From positions 1 to 52,097 of the forward strand of contig JABWBO010000064.1 of the NCBI GenBank assembly GCA_013360465.1: DNA of 52,097 nucleotides, written 5' to 3'. The notes beneath the pieces are model-generated. The model had not been told where the DNA came from, did no database searches, and saw only the letters and a program-made list of their open reading frames with translations. Shown here piece after piece: positions 35,335 to 43,293 of this stretch (its first letter is position 1; the number at the start of each line of letters is the position of its first letter). The stretch comes from Anaerolineae bacterium (lineage in GTDB: Bacteria > Chloroflexota > Anaerolineae > Aggregatilineales > Phototrophicaceae). The position numbers were made by a program, and so were the translations under genes.

Positions 35335-35907
35335 ATGAACAATGACACCCCTTTTCCCGATGACCTGACGCTTGCCAGCCGCGACCGGCTCGCCCAGACG
35401 CCCGCGCCGCCGGACGTGATCCCCTGGGCGCTGCTCGGCTATTTCGAGGGCGAGCTGGACCTGATCCAGGACCTGGCGGGGCGCTATCCGCAGATGGCGA
35501 TCATGTCGCTGTTCAGCGCCCGCGTCGTCGGCACGCGCGCCCCGCGCGGAATCGCCACCATCGCCACCCAGGACGGCGCGGCGAGCCTGATCGTCGAGGT
35601 GGACGCCCCTTCACAGGCGGTGCAGTTCACCTTCATCGTCGGATCGCTGGTCGGGGTGCGCTTTCGCCCCGGCGCGCTGTCGCCGCTGGACCGGGCGGCG
35701 TGGCTGGAGCCGATGCGGCGCGAACAGGGGGAGGTGGCGTTTCTGTGGAACGCCCACCGCTGGTCACAGGATTACCTGATCGGCGCGGTGACCAGGACCT
35801 CGGCGCATCTCTTCGCCTTTTCCCCCAGTGGGGTGCAAGCCGCCGCCCGGCTGACCCCGGAGGTCAACCGCAAGCTGACGGAGTGGCTGGCGGGCTACTG
35901 GCGCTGA
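35335..35907 (+). CDS. Hypothetical protein, possibly leaderless
   Basis: A 190-residue soluble protein that I do not recognise. It has a compact mixed alpha/beta look: IPWALLGYFEGELDLIQDLA and YPQMAIMSLFSARVVGTRAP at the front, QFTFIVGSLVGVRFRPGALS in the middle, and AARLTPEVNRKLTEWLAGYW as a C-terminal helix. No signal peptide or metal-binding cluster is seen. I chose the ATG at 35335 rather than an upstream GTG because the -10 box would otherwise fall inside the gene. No operon partner: the neighbours are a divergent frameshifted gene and a MITE-like element. Confidence 0.72.
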   Translation: MNNDTPFPDDLTLASRDRLAQTPAPPDVIPWALLGYFEGELDLIQDLAGRYPQMAIMSLFSARVVGTRAPRGIATIATQDGAASLIVEVDAPSQAVQFTFIVGSLVGVRFRPGALSPLDRAAWLEPMRREQGEVAFLWNAHRWSQDYLIGAVTRTSAHLFAFSPSGVQAAARLTPEVNRKLTEWLAGYWR

Positions 35908-35980
35908 ATCGGGTGCGCCGCCACCCCGTCCTGAGCCGTAGGGACGCGCATTGGCGCGTCCGCCGACCGGGTTCCTGGGC

Positions 35981-36102
35981 AGGGTGCATTTCAATATTTT
36001 GGGTACTTCAACGGACGATGCAGGCATCGTCCCTACGGAGGCACATTTTGGGACAACGCGGGCGTTGTCCGCCCGTATCCCCAATAATCTGAAATGTACC
36101 CT
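35981..36102. mobile_element. 122-bp MITE-like element with ~23-bp terminal inverted repeats
   Basis: AGGGTGCATTTCAATATTTT at the left and AATAATCTGAAATGTACCCT at the right pair as imperfect inverted repeats of about 23 bp. Inside are two small palindromes, GACGATGCAGGCATCGTC and GGACAACGCGGGCGTTGTCC. It is non-coding and lies in the 309-bp gap before the YyaL-like gene. A clear target duplication is not visible. Confidence 0.7.
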
Positions 36103-36216
36103 ACTACCGCCTAATGATAGAACAAATCGATGGAATCCCCCTATGCGCATCGTGTTTTCGGCGCTTTTGCGCGATAATCTGCCCCTATCCGAACACAGAG
36201 GCGGCAGACACCCTTC

Positions 36217-38268
36217 ATGAACCGACTGGCGAACGAGACCAGCCCCTATCTGCTTCAACATGCCGGTAACCCGGTGGACTGGTATCCTTGGGGCGATGAA
36301 GCCTTCGAACGGGCGCGCCGCGAAAACAAGCCGATCCTGCTCAGCGTTGGCTACAGCGCCTGTCACTGGTGTCACGTCATGGCGCACGAGAGCTTCGAGG
36401 ATGATGCCACCGCCGAACTCATGAACGGTCTCTACATCAACATCAAGGTGGACCGCGAAGAGCGCCCGGACGTGGACGACATCTACATGAACGCGGTGCA
36501 GCAGTTCAGCGGCGGGCACGGCGGCTGGCCCATGACCGTCTTCCTGCTGCCGGATGGTCGCCCGTTCTACGGCGGCACCTACTACCCGCTTCAGCCGCGC
36601 TACGGTATGCCGTCCTTTCAGCAGGTACTCGCCGGCGTCTATGACGCCTACCGCAACCGGCGCGATCAGGTCGAAGGGGCGGCGGCGCAGGTGACCGGGC
36701 TGCTTCAGCGCGACCGCCTGGGCATCGGCGGGACGCCGAGCGATCTGACGGCGGACCTGCTGGACGCCGCCTACGCCAGGATGCGCGAGAACTTCGACCC
36801 GCGCAGCGGCGGCTTCGGCGGCGCGCCCAAGTTCCCCAACCCGATGAACCTGGAATTTCTGCTGCGGACGGCGGCGCGGGCGGGGTCGCAGGAAGCGCTC
36901 GACCACGCCATGCTGACGCTCGTCAGCATGGCGCGCGGCGGCATCTACGATCAGCTCGGCGGCGGGTTCCACCGCTACAGCGTCGATGCCGTCTGGCTCG
37001 TGCCGCACTTCGAGAAGATGCTCTACGACAACGCCCAGCTCAGCCGCGTCTACCTGCACGCCTTCCAGCAGACGGGCGATCCGTCCTTCAGGACCATCGC
37101 CTGCGAGATCTACGACTACGTGCTGCGCGAGATGACCGCCCCGGAAGGCGGCTTCTACAGCACCACCGACGCCGACAGCGAAGGCGAGGAGGGCAAGTTC
37201 TTCGTCTGGAGCCAGGCGGAACTGCAAGCGCTGCTGGGCGACTCGCCTACGGGCGACGATGCCGCCATCGCGGTCGAATACTGGGGCGTGACCCCGCGCG
37301 GCAACTTCGAGGGGCATAGCATCCTCTTCGTGCCCAACGACGACGCCGTCGCCGCCGAACGGCTGAACCTGAGCGTCGAGGATCTGCGGGCGCGGCTGGC
37401 GGCGATCAAGGATAAGCTGTTCGCCGCGCGCACCCAGCGCGTGCCGCCCGGTCTGGATGACAAGGTGCTGACCGCCTGGAACGGCATGATGCTCGCCAGC
37501 CTCGCCGAAGCCGCCCGCGTCCTGGACCGCGACGACTACCGGGCGGCGGCGCTGCGCTGCGCCGAATTCTTCGACCGGGCGATGCGCGGGGACGGCAGTG
37601 CGCTGCGCCGCACCTACAAGGATGGACAGGCACGCATCGAAGGCTTCCTGGAAGACTATGCCGGCTGGATCGACGGGCTGCTGGAGCTGTACCAGACGAC
37701 CTTCGACCGGCGCTGGTTCGCCTGGGCGCGGGCGCTGGCGGATCACGCGCTGGCGGTCTTCCGCGCCGAAGACGGCGGCTTTTATGACGTCGGCGCGGGG
37801 CACGAGCAGCTGATCGCCCGTCCGCGTTCGCTGCAAGACAACGCCACCCCGTCGGGCGCGTCGATGTTCGCCCGCTGCCTGATCCGCCTCAACGCCTATA
37901 CCGGCGTCGATGCCTATGCCGAAGCGGCGCAGCGCACCCTGGCGCTGCTGACGGCGGCGCTGCGCGAATATCCACAGGCGTTCGGCGAAGCGCTCAACGC
38001 CGTCGATATGCTGGTCGGCGGGCTGGCGGAAGTGGCGGTGATCGGCGCGCCGGACGCCGCGCGGGCGCTGCTCGACGCGGCGCGCAAACCGTATCGCCCC
38101 AACCTGATCACGGCGCTGGCGGCGGCGGATGTGGACGGCGACGACAATCTGATCCCCCTGCTCAGCCATCGCACTGCGCGTGCGGGACAGCCGACGGTCT
38201 ACGTCTGCCGCCATTTCGCCTGTCAGATGCCGGTCACGACGCCGGAGGCGCTGGCGGCGCTGCTGTAG
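36217..38268 (+). CDS. Thioredoxin-domain protein of the YyaL/SSP411 (SPATA20) family
   Basis: A 683-residue protein matching this family over its full length. The N-terminal signature [20 protein letters not shown] is followed by [16 protein letters not shown], then a thioredoxin-like domain with the CxxC site [37 protein letters not shown] is the second hallmark. From about 180 onward an alpha/alpha-toroid region resembles glycan-processing barrels ([39 protein letters not shown]). The molecular function is not settled for the family. The start has only a weak ribosome-binding site. GATAAT at 36173-36178 may be its -10 box. Confidence 0.93.
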   Translation: MNRLANETSPYLLQHAGNPVDWYPWGDEAFERARRENKPILLSVGYSACHWCHVMAHESFEDDATAELMNGLYINIKVDREERPDVDDIYMNAVQQFSGGHGGWPMTVFLLPDGRPFYGGTYYPLQPRYGMPSFQQVLAGVYDAYRNRRDQVEGAAAQVTGLLQRDRLGIGGTPSDLTADLLDAAYARMRENFDPRSGGFGGAPKFPNPMNLEFLLRTAARAGSQEALDHAMLTLVSMARGGIYDQLGGGFHRYSVDAVWLVPHFEKMLYDNAQLSRVYLHAFQQTGDPSFRTIACEIYDYVLREMTAPEGGFYSTTDADSEGEEGKFFVWSQAELQALLGDSPTGDDAAIAVEYWGVTPRGNFEGHSILFVPNDDAVAAERLNLSVEDLRARLAAIKDKLFAARTQRVPPGLDDKVLTAWNGMMLASLAEAARVLDRDDYRAAALRCAEFFDRAMRGDGSALRRTYKDGQARIEGFLEDYAGWIDGLLELYQTTFDRRWFAWARALADHALAVFRAEDGGFYDVGAGHEQLIARPRSLQDNATPSGASMFARCLIRLNAYTGVDAYAEAAQRTLALLTAALREYPQAFGEALNAVDMLVGGLAEVAVIGAPDAARALLDAARKPYRPNLITALAAADVDGDDNLIPLLSHRTARAGQPTVYVCRHFACQMPVTTPEALAALL

Positions 38269-38309
38269 GGGCGTGTTTCGCAGTATGCGAGTCCAGGAGG
38301 GACGGTCGA

Positions 38310-38475
38310 TGGCTGAAACCGAATACGGCGAGACGAACCGGGTGCGGCGCGGGTCTTCATTCATGCGGGCATTGCCGACTCGTCGATGTGGGACCCGCAG
38401 ATCGAGGTCTTTCAGGTGTTCAACCAGATTCTCGGCGAATTCCTGGAAAGCCTGCCCGCTGGCGGGGATGAGTGA
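38310..38475 (+). pseudogene. Alpha/beta hydrolase remnant with large internal deletion
   Basis: An ATG with AGGAGGG upstream starts a short frame MAETEYGETNRVRRG. One base out of phase, VFIHAGIADSSMWDPQ appears, the N-terminal strand-and-oxyanion block of a common alpha/beta hydrolase subfamily. It joins directly to VFQVFNQILGEFLESLPAGG, the C-terminal helix of such proteins. The middle of the protein, including the nucleophile elbow, is gone. Too short and broken to be active. Confidence 0.7.
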
Positions 38476-38488
38476 GTGAGATATTCGT

Positions 38489-38974
38489 ATGACGCCGATG
38501 GATCATGAAACGCCGCAGGGGGCGTTCCGCCGCGTGCTGCTGACCGTCGTCGATCAGGCGTACGGCGCGGCGGGCTATGCGCTCGACGAACGCCCGACGC
38601 AGTGGGCGGGCGGACTGTTCCGCTTCCTCAAGCCGCTGACGGCGGGCGCGTTCGCCGGCATGTTCGGCGTGATCGAGTACCAGCACCTCTACTACCCGGA
38701 AGACGGCTTCGGGCGCTTCCGCATCACCCTGGCGCGCACGGCGCAGCCCGGTCAGGCGGTCCCGCCGGGGCAGCAGCCGACCCGCCGCCTGCTGAGCGTC
38801 CTGGTCGGCGGCGACTTCGGGGTGCGCCTCCTGCCTGAACTGGAATACTGGTGGAGCTATGCCGGCGTGCCGGAGATGGGCGAAGCGCTGGCGGAATCGG
38901 GCAGGCTGGCGGTCGGCTATGGCATCCCCTGGCTCGCCGGCGACCTGCTGCCGCCCGGCGGAGGCAGCAGGTGA
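38489..38974 (+). CDS. Hypothetical protein
   Basis: A 161-residue soluble protein that I do not recognise. It starts MTPMDHETPQGAFRRVLLTV with a helix, then AGGLFRFLKPLTAGAFAGMF, strands FRITLARTAQPG and RRLLSVLVGGDFGVRLLPEL, and ends in a Pro/Gly-rich tail. No signal peptide. Its stop overlaps the GTG start of hicA (GTGA at 38971-38974), so it is cotranscribed with the toxin-antitoxin pair. It lies in a patch of gene remnants. Confidence 0.7.
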   Translation: MTPMDHETPQGAFRRVLLTVVDQAYGAAGYALDERPTQWAGGLFRFLKPLTAGAFAGMFGVIEYQHLYYPEDGFGRFRITLARTAQPGQAVPPGQQPTRRLLSVLVGGDFGVRLLPELEYWWSYAGVPEMGEALAESGRLAVGYGIPWLAGDLLPPGGGSR

Positions 38975-39249
38975 CAAAACGTGAAAAACTCAGGAACAAG
39001 CTGCGGAGTAACCCCAGCGCTGCAACGATGCATGATGTCGAGACGATGCTGGGGCATTTCGGCTTTTCTCTGGTACGGATACGCGGCAGTCATCATGTCT
39101 TCGAGTATGATGATGGCGAACGAACGATGCAGATTATAGTTCCAATGCATGGACGCAAAGTGAAAAGTGCGTATGTGAAGCGTGTCATAGAACTCATCGA
39201 TGGGCTATTCCCCGAGTCTTCAGAGGATTCAGGAGTAGGTCAGGAGTAG
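38971..39249 (+). CDS. hicA: HicA family toxin
   Basis: A 92-residue protein with the double-stranded-RNA-binding-like fold of HicA mRNA interferases. The core is MHDVETMLGHFGFSLVRIRG, then SHHVFEYDDGERTMQIIVPM, with the catalytic His in GSHH, and HGRKVKSAYVKRVIEL. It cleaves mRNA when unneutralised. The start is GTG, overlapping the previous stop, with GGAGG upstream at 38960-38964. HicB follows 3 bp after the stop. The N-terminal extension KREKLRNKLRSNPSAATM is common in this branch. Confidence 0.9.
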   Translation: MTKREKLRNKLRSNPSAATMHDVETMLGHFGFSLVRIRGSHHVFEYDDGERTMQIIVPMHGRKVKSAYVKRVIELIDGLFPESSEDSGVGQE

Positions 39250-39252
39250 TTG

Positions 39253-39477
39253 ATGAAGAAATCTCTCGCCTATTATCTGTCGCTGCCCTACGCCATTGAA
39301 ATCATCCCGGACGACGGCGCTTGGTTCGCGCAGATCAAAGAACTTGAAGGCTGTATGACCGAGGTAGACACCTGGGAGGAAATCCTCCCTGCCATTGAGG
39401 AAGCTAAGCGCCTGTGGCTTGAAGTCGCGCTCGAAAAGCAGCGTCCGATTCCTGAACCCGTAGGCGCGATAGGTTGA
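39253..39477 (+). CDS. hicB: HicB family antitoxin
   Basis: A 74-residue antitoxin with the partial RNase-H-like HicB fold: YYLSLPYAIEIIPDDGAWFA, QIKELEGCMTEVDTWEEILP and AIEEAKRLWLEVALEKQRPI. This short form lacks a C-terminal DNA-binding domain, so autoregulation would need another protein. AGGAG at 39242-39246 precedes the ATG at 39253; a TTG three bases earlier is in frame but poorly spaced. It binds and neutralises HicA. Confidence 0.9.
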   Translation: MKKSLAYYLSLPYAIEIIPDDGAWFAQIKELEGCMTEVDTWEEILPAIEEAKRLWLEVALEKQRPIPEPVGAIG

Positions 39478-39496
39478 TCTTCCGTTGTCCTCCCTG

Positions 39497-39652
39497 ATGC
39501 CGCGCAAGCGGATGGTCCACGCGCACGGGCGCAAGATGGTGATCGCGCAGGGGCTGCGTGAAAGCGCCGAACACGTCATCATGACGCGCGTCCTCGACGC
39601 CGAGGGCAGCGTGGCGCTCACCGTCGAGGACGTGGAGCGCGTGCGGGTGTAG
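39497..39652 (+). CDS. Small ORF or gene fragment
   Basis: A 51-codon frame beginning MPRKRMVHAHGRKMVIAQGL and ending LTVEDVERVRV. Base usage at third positions is GC-rich, as in neighbouring genes, so it may be the C-terminal remnant of a lost gene. No family is recognised and no ribosome-binding site is clear. The next 127 bp hold nothing I can identify. Confidence 0.35.
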   Translation: MPRKRMVHAHGRKMVIAQGLRESAEHVIMTRVLDAEGSVALTVEDVERVRV

Positions 39653-39779
39653 CGGTTAGTTGAGCGCCTGGTGGTTCCCGTGCAAGCGGCGCAGCGCGAC
39701 CGGAAAAGATCGCCGGGTCGGGATGCTTTAGGATACCCCGGATTGGTGAAGTTGGACAAATGGGGGGCGAACCGTCATC

Positions 39780-40218
39780 TCACCCCTCCACGGGCCACAA
39801 TTCCCGCACCGGCACGGAGAAGCCCGGCAGCACCGCGCCGCCGGTCAGGGTGTCGTTCACCGTCAGCAGATGGCGATCCGTCGGCGTCAGCACCTCGATG
39901 ATCTGCCGCGTCGAATAGAGGATCCAGACCATGTGCGATCCGCCGCGCAGATAGAGATGCGCCTTGTCCGCCATAAAACGGTCGCTCTGCCCCTCCGACT
40001 GCGCCTCGACCGCCAGATCGGGCATGTAGGGCGCTGCGCACCAGCGGACCGCGCCCGTTGGCGACGAACGAGCGATCGGGGATCAGGTCGTTTTCGGGGT
40101 CATGGGGCAGCCGGTAGCGCGCCTTGATCAGCGCATAGCCGATAGGATGCTCGCGCAGGAACACGAAGAGGAATCCGCTGAGCATGTGGATGAAGTAGGC
40201 ATGAAGCTGCGAAGGCAT
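39780..40218 (-). pseudogene. Uma2 family gene, truncated and frameshifted
   Basis: The downstream frame (39780-40025) reads MPDLAVEAQSEGQSDRFMAD, KAHLYLRGGSHMVWILYSTR and AVLPGFSVPVRELWPVEG, the C-terminal two-thirds of a Uma2 protein. The upstream frame (to 40218) supplies GFLFVFLREHPIGYALIKAR and DLIPDRSFVANGR, the middle of the same family. They join near 40030-40040 through a one-base loss at GCGCCCTAC. The first ~50 residues of a normal Uma2 are absent. The product is not expected to be functional. Confidence 0.75.
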
Positions 40219-40241
40219 TGTCTCGACAACCGCCTGTTACT

Positions 40242-41072
40242 TCACGCCGATGGCGCCCCTTCCAGAAGGGTCTGCCCGACGGTCGTCAGCGCGTGGAAGG
40301 TCATCTGCGGAAAGCGCTCGGAGAGTTCGCCCGCATAGGCGTTCACGTCGATGAAGGGCAGATGAAACAGGTTGCGCCAGGGGCGGTGCGCTTCGTAGAT
40401 GTAGACCTGCCGGGGATCGAGGATCTTTACCCAGTGGGGAATCGTCTCGGCGTCGTCCGGCTCGACCGCGAACAAGAGCATATCCGCCGGCAGGGTCTTG
40501 GCGATCTGCCGGACCTCCGCAGCGTCGGTCAGCCGATGTACCCCTTCGGAGTAATTCAGCACCGTCTTGCCGTCCGGGTAGGTGATGTGAAAACCGAGCT
40601 GCGGCGCGTTCGCCGGCAGGCTCAGCCCCATGGTGCCGATGCGCACCAGATCGACCGGGTGCAGGACGAGCTGGGCGATATATTCAGCCTTGGGGAGCAG
40701 CCCCGGCGGCAGCAGCGGCATATGCACCCAGGTGAACGCCGTCACCGTGATGCCGGCGATGGAAAGGCTTCCGCCATGCTCGATGGGATGGAGGTTCGCC
40801 TCGGCAAGGATGTGATGCCGGTTGATGTGCCGGATGACCTGGGCAGAGGAGACCAGGTGGATGTTCGGCAGGTATGGGCGAACCTCTGCCGTTTCCAGGA
40901 AGTCGCGCAGCGACCCGGCATGTTCGGGATGCCCGTGCGTCAGGCACAGGACGATGATCGGTTCCTGTGCGACCACATCCCAGGACACCCCGTCGCCGAA
41001 CAGGTCGAAGCCGATCAGCGTGCCGCTGTGCCGCAGGGTGATTCCCGACCAGCCGAGATAACGTATTTCCAC
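40242..41072 (-). CDS. MBL-fold metallo-hydrolase-like protein
   Basis: A 276-residue metallo-beta-lactamase-fold protein. It opens VEIRYLGWSGITLRHSGTLI and carries the metal motif as LCLTHGHPEHAGSLRDF, an HxHxxH with Pro-Glu where HxHxDH is usual. Then come IEHGGSLSIAGITVTAFTWV and MLLFAVEPDDAETIP. The Asp of the standard HxHxDH is replaced, so metal binding may differ. GTG at 41072 is fixed by AGGAGG upstream, which excludes a longer in-frame start. It begins 10 bp after the radical SAM stop, forming an operon. Substrate unknown. Confidence 0.85.
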   Translation of the reverse strand: MEIRYLGWSGITLRHSGTLIGFDLFGDGVSWDVVAQEPIIVLCLTHGHPEHAGSLRDFLETAEVRPYLPNIHLVSSAQVIRHINRHHILAEANLHPIEHGGSLSIAGITVTAFTWVHMPLLPPGLLPKAEYIAQLVLHPVDLVRIGTMGLSLPANAPQLGFHITYPDGKTVLNYSEGVHRLTDAAEVRQIAKTLPADMLLFAVEPDDAETIPHWVKILDPRQVYIYEAHRPWRNLFHLPFIDVNAYAGELSERFPQMTFHALTTVGQTLLEGAPSA

Positions 41073-41082
41073 GACGCGCCTC

Positions 41083-42516
41083 CTAAGGAAGTACTCTGTC
41101 GGCTTCGGCGGGATGGAGCGCCTGCACTTGCGGGACAGGCACACGGGTCTTCTCGTGCGCCCGCCGCATCATCAACGCGACTCGGAGCGCGCCGAGGATC
41201 AGCTTGAAGATGTGCGGTTTCAGGGCGTAGCGGGGGCGGTACAGGCGCAGCCGCCGAATCGCCCGCCAGACCACGCGCCAGTAGTACTTCCGCAGCAGGC
41301 GGTACAGCTCTTCCTGGGGGAGCGTCGTCGGGACGATGAAGTGCGCCAGATCGTAGACCTCGCGGTGATCGGTCAGGAGGTTGCCCTGCTGCTCGCGATA
41401 CAGGTCGGTTCCGGGAAGCGGCGTGAGCGGCGTCAGCTCGCTCAGGACGATGGCGGGGCGCGCTTCGACGTATTTATCGATGCGCTCGAAATCCTTCTCG
41501 GTGAAGTCGGGCAGGACGACGAACCCGGCGCTGACCCCCACTCCACAGCGGTGCAGAATTTCCAGCGCCCGCTCGTTGATCTCGACGTTAGAGCGCTTGT
41601 TGAGCGAACTCATGTCGCTGTCGTCCACCGCTTCCAAGCCGGTCATGACGATCTCGACGCCCAACCGCGCCCACTTCTCGAACAGTTCCGGGTTCTGCAC
41701 CACGCAGTCCGCCCGGCTGTACACGAAATAGTGCTTGCGGATGCCGCGCTCGCGGATCAGGTCGTGCAGCTTCTCCATCCGGCGCACGTCGATGAAGGAG
41801 TGATCATCGCAGAACAGCACGAACTCTTCGCGAATGCTGCTCAAATCTTCGACGATCAGCTCCGGAGAACGGGCGATGAAATGCCGCCCGCTGAACTTCT
41901 GACACGAGCAGAAGTTGCACGGGAAGGTGCATCCCATCGAGGTCTGAATGGAGGCGACGGGCGATTCAAACAGGTAGTAGTATCTCGAACGATAGGCGGC
42001 AGTCAGTGATCGATTGGGGAAAGGTTGATGATCGAGTGAGCGGGGGAGGGGACGTAACTGAGTGAGACTGAGGGCGCCATTTACGGGCAGCGCCAGCCCT
42101 GCAATATCGGCGAAGCTTCGCTGCTGCCGCCGTCGTTCGACAATTTCCTGAAATGCCGGGACCCCTTCGCCCAGGACGATGGCGTCGATGTAAGGGGCGT
42201 TGAAATCCTGGGGGCACAAGGTCGCGTGGTGTCCGCCAATGACGGTGAGGACATTCGGGTTGAAGTCCTTCGCTGTCTTCATCACCTGGTGCGCCGTATA
42301 GGTCTGCACGATCTGGCTGCTCGCCCCGACGATGTCCGGCTGAAAACGCTCCAGCGTCCCGGCAAGGTCGGTGTCCAGCTCCATATCCAGCAGCTCTACC
42401 TGATGATCTGGGACGGCTGCGCCGATGATCTCCAGACCGAGCGGCTCCACCTTCGAAAGGTGTTTTAACCCCATCGTCAATTCGCCGCTCGGCGGATTGA
42501 CCAGCAGGATTTTCAT
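41083..42516 (-). CDS. B12-binding-type radical SAM protein
   Basis: A 477-residue radical SAM enzyme. Residues 1-140 form a cobalamin-binding-like Rossmann domain (MKILLVNPPSGELTMGLKHL, QPDIVGASSQIVQTYTAHQV, VLTVIGGHHATLCP) but show no DxHxxG motif, so cobalamin binding is uncertain. The cluster motif is SMGCTFPCNFCSCQ with C196, C200 and C203. A TIM-barrel-like core follows (VEIVMTGLEAVDDSDMSSLN, ITPLPGTDLYREQQ-type loop LTPLTPLPGTDLYREQQGN). GAGGAAACTGTC precedes the ATG. Co-transcribed with the MBL-fold gene. The substrate is unknown; relatives act in tetrapyrrole, hopanoid and lipid modification. Confidence 0.9.
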   Translation of the reverse strand: MKILLVNPPSGELTMGLKHLSKVEPLGLEIIGAAVPDHQVELLDMELDTDLAGTLERFQPDIVGASSQIVQTYTAHQVMKTAKDFNPNVLTVIGGHHATLCPQDFNAPYIDAIVLGEGVPAFQEIVERRRQQRSFADIAGLALPVNGALSLTQLRPLPRSLDHQPFPNRSLTAAYRSRYYYLFESPVASIQTSMGCTFPCNFCSCQKFSGRHFIARSPELIVEDLSSIREEFVLFCDDHSFIDVRRMEKLHDLIRERGIRKHYFVYSRADCVVQNPELFEKWARLGVEIVMTGLEAVDDSDMSSLNKRSNVEINERALEILHRCGVGVSAGFVVLPDFTEKDFERIDKYVEARPAIVLSELTPLTPLPGTDLYREQQGNLLTDHREVYDLAHFIVPTTLPQEELYRLLRKYYWRVVWRAIRRLRLYRPRYALKPHIFKLILGALRVALMMRRAHEKTRVPVPQVQALHPAEADRVLP

Positions 42517-42568
42517 GACAGTTTCCTCTGCATTTCTTGTGCAGCCCCCAGTGAGACGAGCCAAAACC

Positions 42569-42586
42569 GGGTATATTGACATACCC
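42569..42586. promoter_or_regulatory. GGGTAT/ATACCC palindrome with an embedded TTGACA
   Basis: GGGTATATTGACATACCC is a perfect 6-bp inverted repeat with a 6-bp centre. The centre holds TTGACA at 42576-42581, a possible -35 box on the plus strand, but no good -10 box lies at 17 bp. It sits between the divergent radical SAM and fusion genes. Confidence 0.4.
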
Positions 42587-42624
42587 CCATCACTTTCATG
42601 GTAGCGGGCATTGGGGCGGCAGAA

Positions 42625-42640
42625 TGTGACCCACGTCACA
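42625..42640. promoter_or_regulatory. CRP/FNR-type palindromic site
   Basis: TGTGACCCACGTCACA is a perfect TGTGA-N6-TCACA palindrome, the consensus bound by CRP. It lies 107 bp before the HATPase-LuxR gene and 109 bp upstream of the radical SAM start. The window encodes a nucleotide cyclase at 21872-23437, so cAMP control is plausible but unproven. Confidence 0.55.
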
Positions 42641-42657
42641 TGCCGTTGCAGATGTGG

Positions 42658-42693
42658 ATCAGCAGAGAGAAGGCGCGCCCTCTCTCTGCTGAT
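42658..42693. promoter_or_regulatory. Perfect 13-bp inverted repeat hairpin
   Basis: ATCAGCAGAGAGA and TCTCTCTGCTGAT pair perfectly across a 10-nt loop AGGCGCGCCC. It ends 38 bp before the ATG at 42732. No T-run follows, so it is not a standard terminator; an operator or an RNA stem is more likely. Confidence 0.5.
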
Positions 42694-42731
42694 GGTCAGA
42701 CGCCGATCATGGCTGCTCAGCGCGGCGCGGC

Positions 42732-43283
42732 ATGTTTCGCCAGTGGCAGAGCGTGCATCGCATCCACATCGATGCGGCGCTGATGCGAACCGGCAGGACC
42801 CTTCCCGCCGCCGTCGAAGACGCCCCGTTTCAGATCACCCATGAAGCGCTGAGCAGCGTCGCCCGACACGCTCAGGCGTCGCTGGTGGAGGGGCAGCAGC
42901 GCCTTGTTCTGAGCGTCAGCGACAACGGGCGCGGCTTTGACGCGACCTTGCCGCCGCGAATCGCCCATTTCGGGCTGATGAGTATGCGCGAACGCGCTCA
43001 GATGTTGGGCGGCGACGTGAAGATCGAGAGCGAAATCGGCAGGGGGACGACGCTTCAGATCACGCTGCCGTTGGACGCCCTCACCCCCCGCGAACGTGAG
43101 GTCTTCGATCTGCTGGCGCATGGCGTCAGCAGCCCACAAATCGCCAAGAAACTCGTCGTCAGCGAGGCGACGGTGCGGACGCACATCACCAGCGTGCTGG
43201 ACAAACTGCGGCTGCGCGACCGCACCCAGGTGATGGTCTATGCCCTGAAACGGGGCATCGTGCGCCCCCAGGACTTGCCCTGA
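42732..43283 (+). CDS. HATPase-LuxR fusion regulator, missing the kinase core
   Basis: A 183-residue protein. Residues about 1-115 are the ATP-binding domain of a NarX/LiaS-type histidine kinase, with N box FQITHEALSSVARHAQ, G1 box VSDNGRGFD, FGLMSMRERAQMLGG and GRGTTLQITLPL. Residues 116-183 are a LuxR/NarL HTH: LTPREREVFDLLAHGVSSPQ and IAKKLVVSEATVRTHITSVL. The dimerisation helix with the phospho-acceptor His and the receiver domain are both absent. It looks like a kinase joined to the output end of its response regulator by deletion. It could be a remnant or a one-component ATP-responsive regulator. No strong ribosome-binding site is seen. Confidence 0.8.
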   Translation: MFRQWQSVHRIHIDAALMRTGRTLPAAVEDAPFQITHEALSSVARHAQASLVEGQQRLVLSVSDNGRGFDATLPPRIAHFGLMSMRERAQMLGGDVKIESEIGRGTTLQITLPLDALTPREREVFDLLAHGVSSPQIAKKLVVSEATVRTHITSVLDKLRLRDRTQVMVYALKRGIVRPQDLP

Positions 43284-43293
43284 CCTACCGGGA

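Noticed and set aside
36173-36178. GATAAT as the promoter of the YyaL-like gene
   Set aside because: No -35 partner and a single mismatch box is common by chance. Mentioned only within the gene entry.
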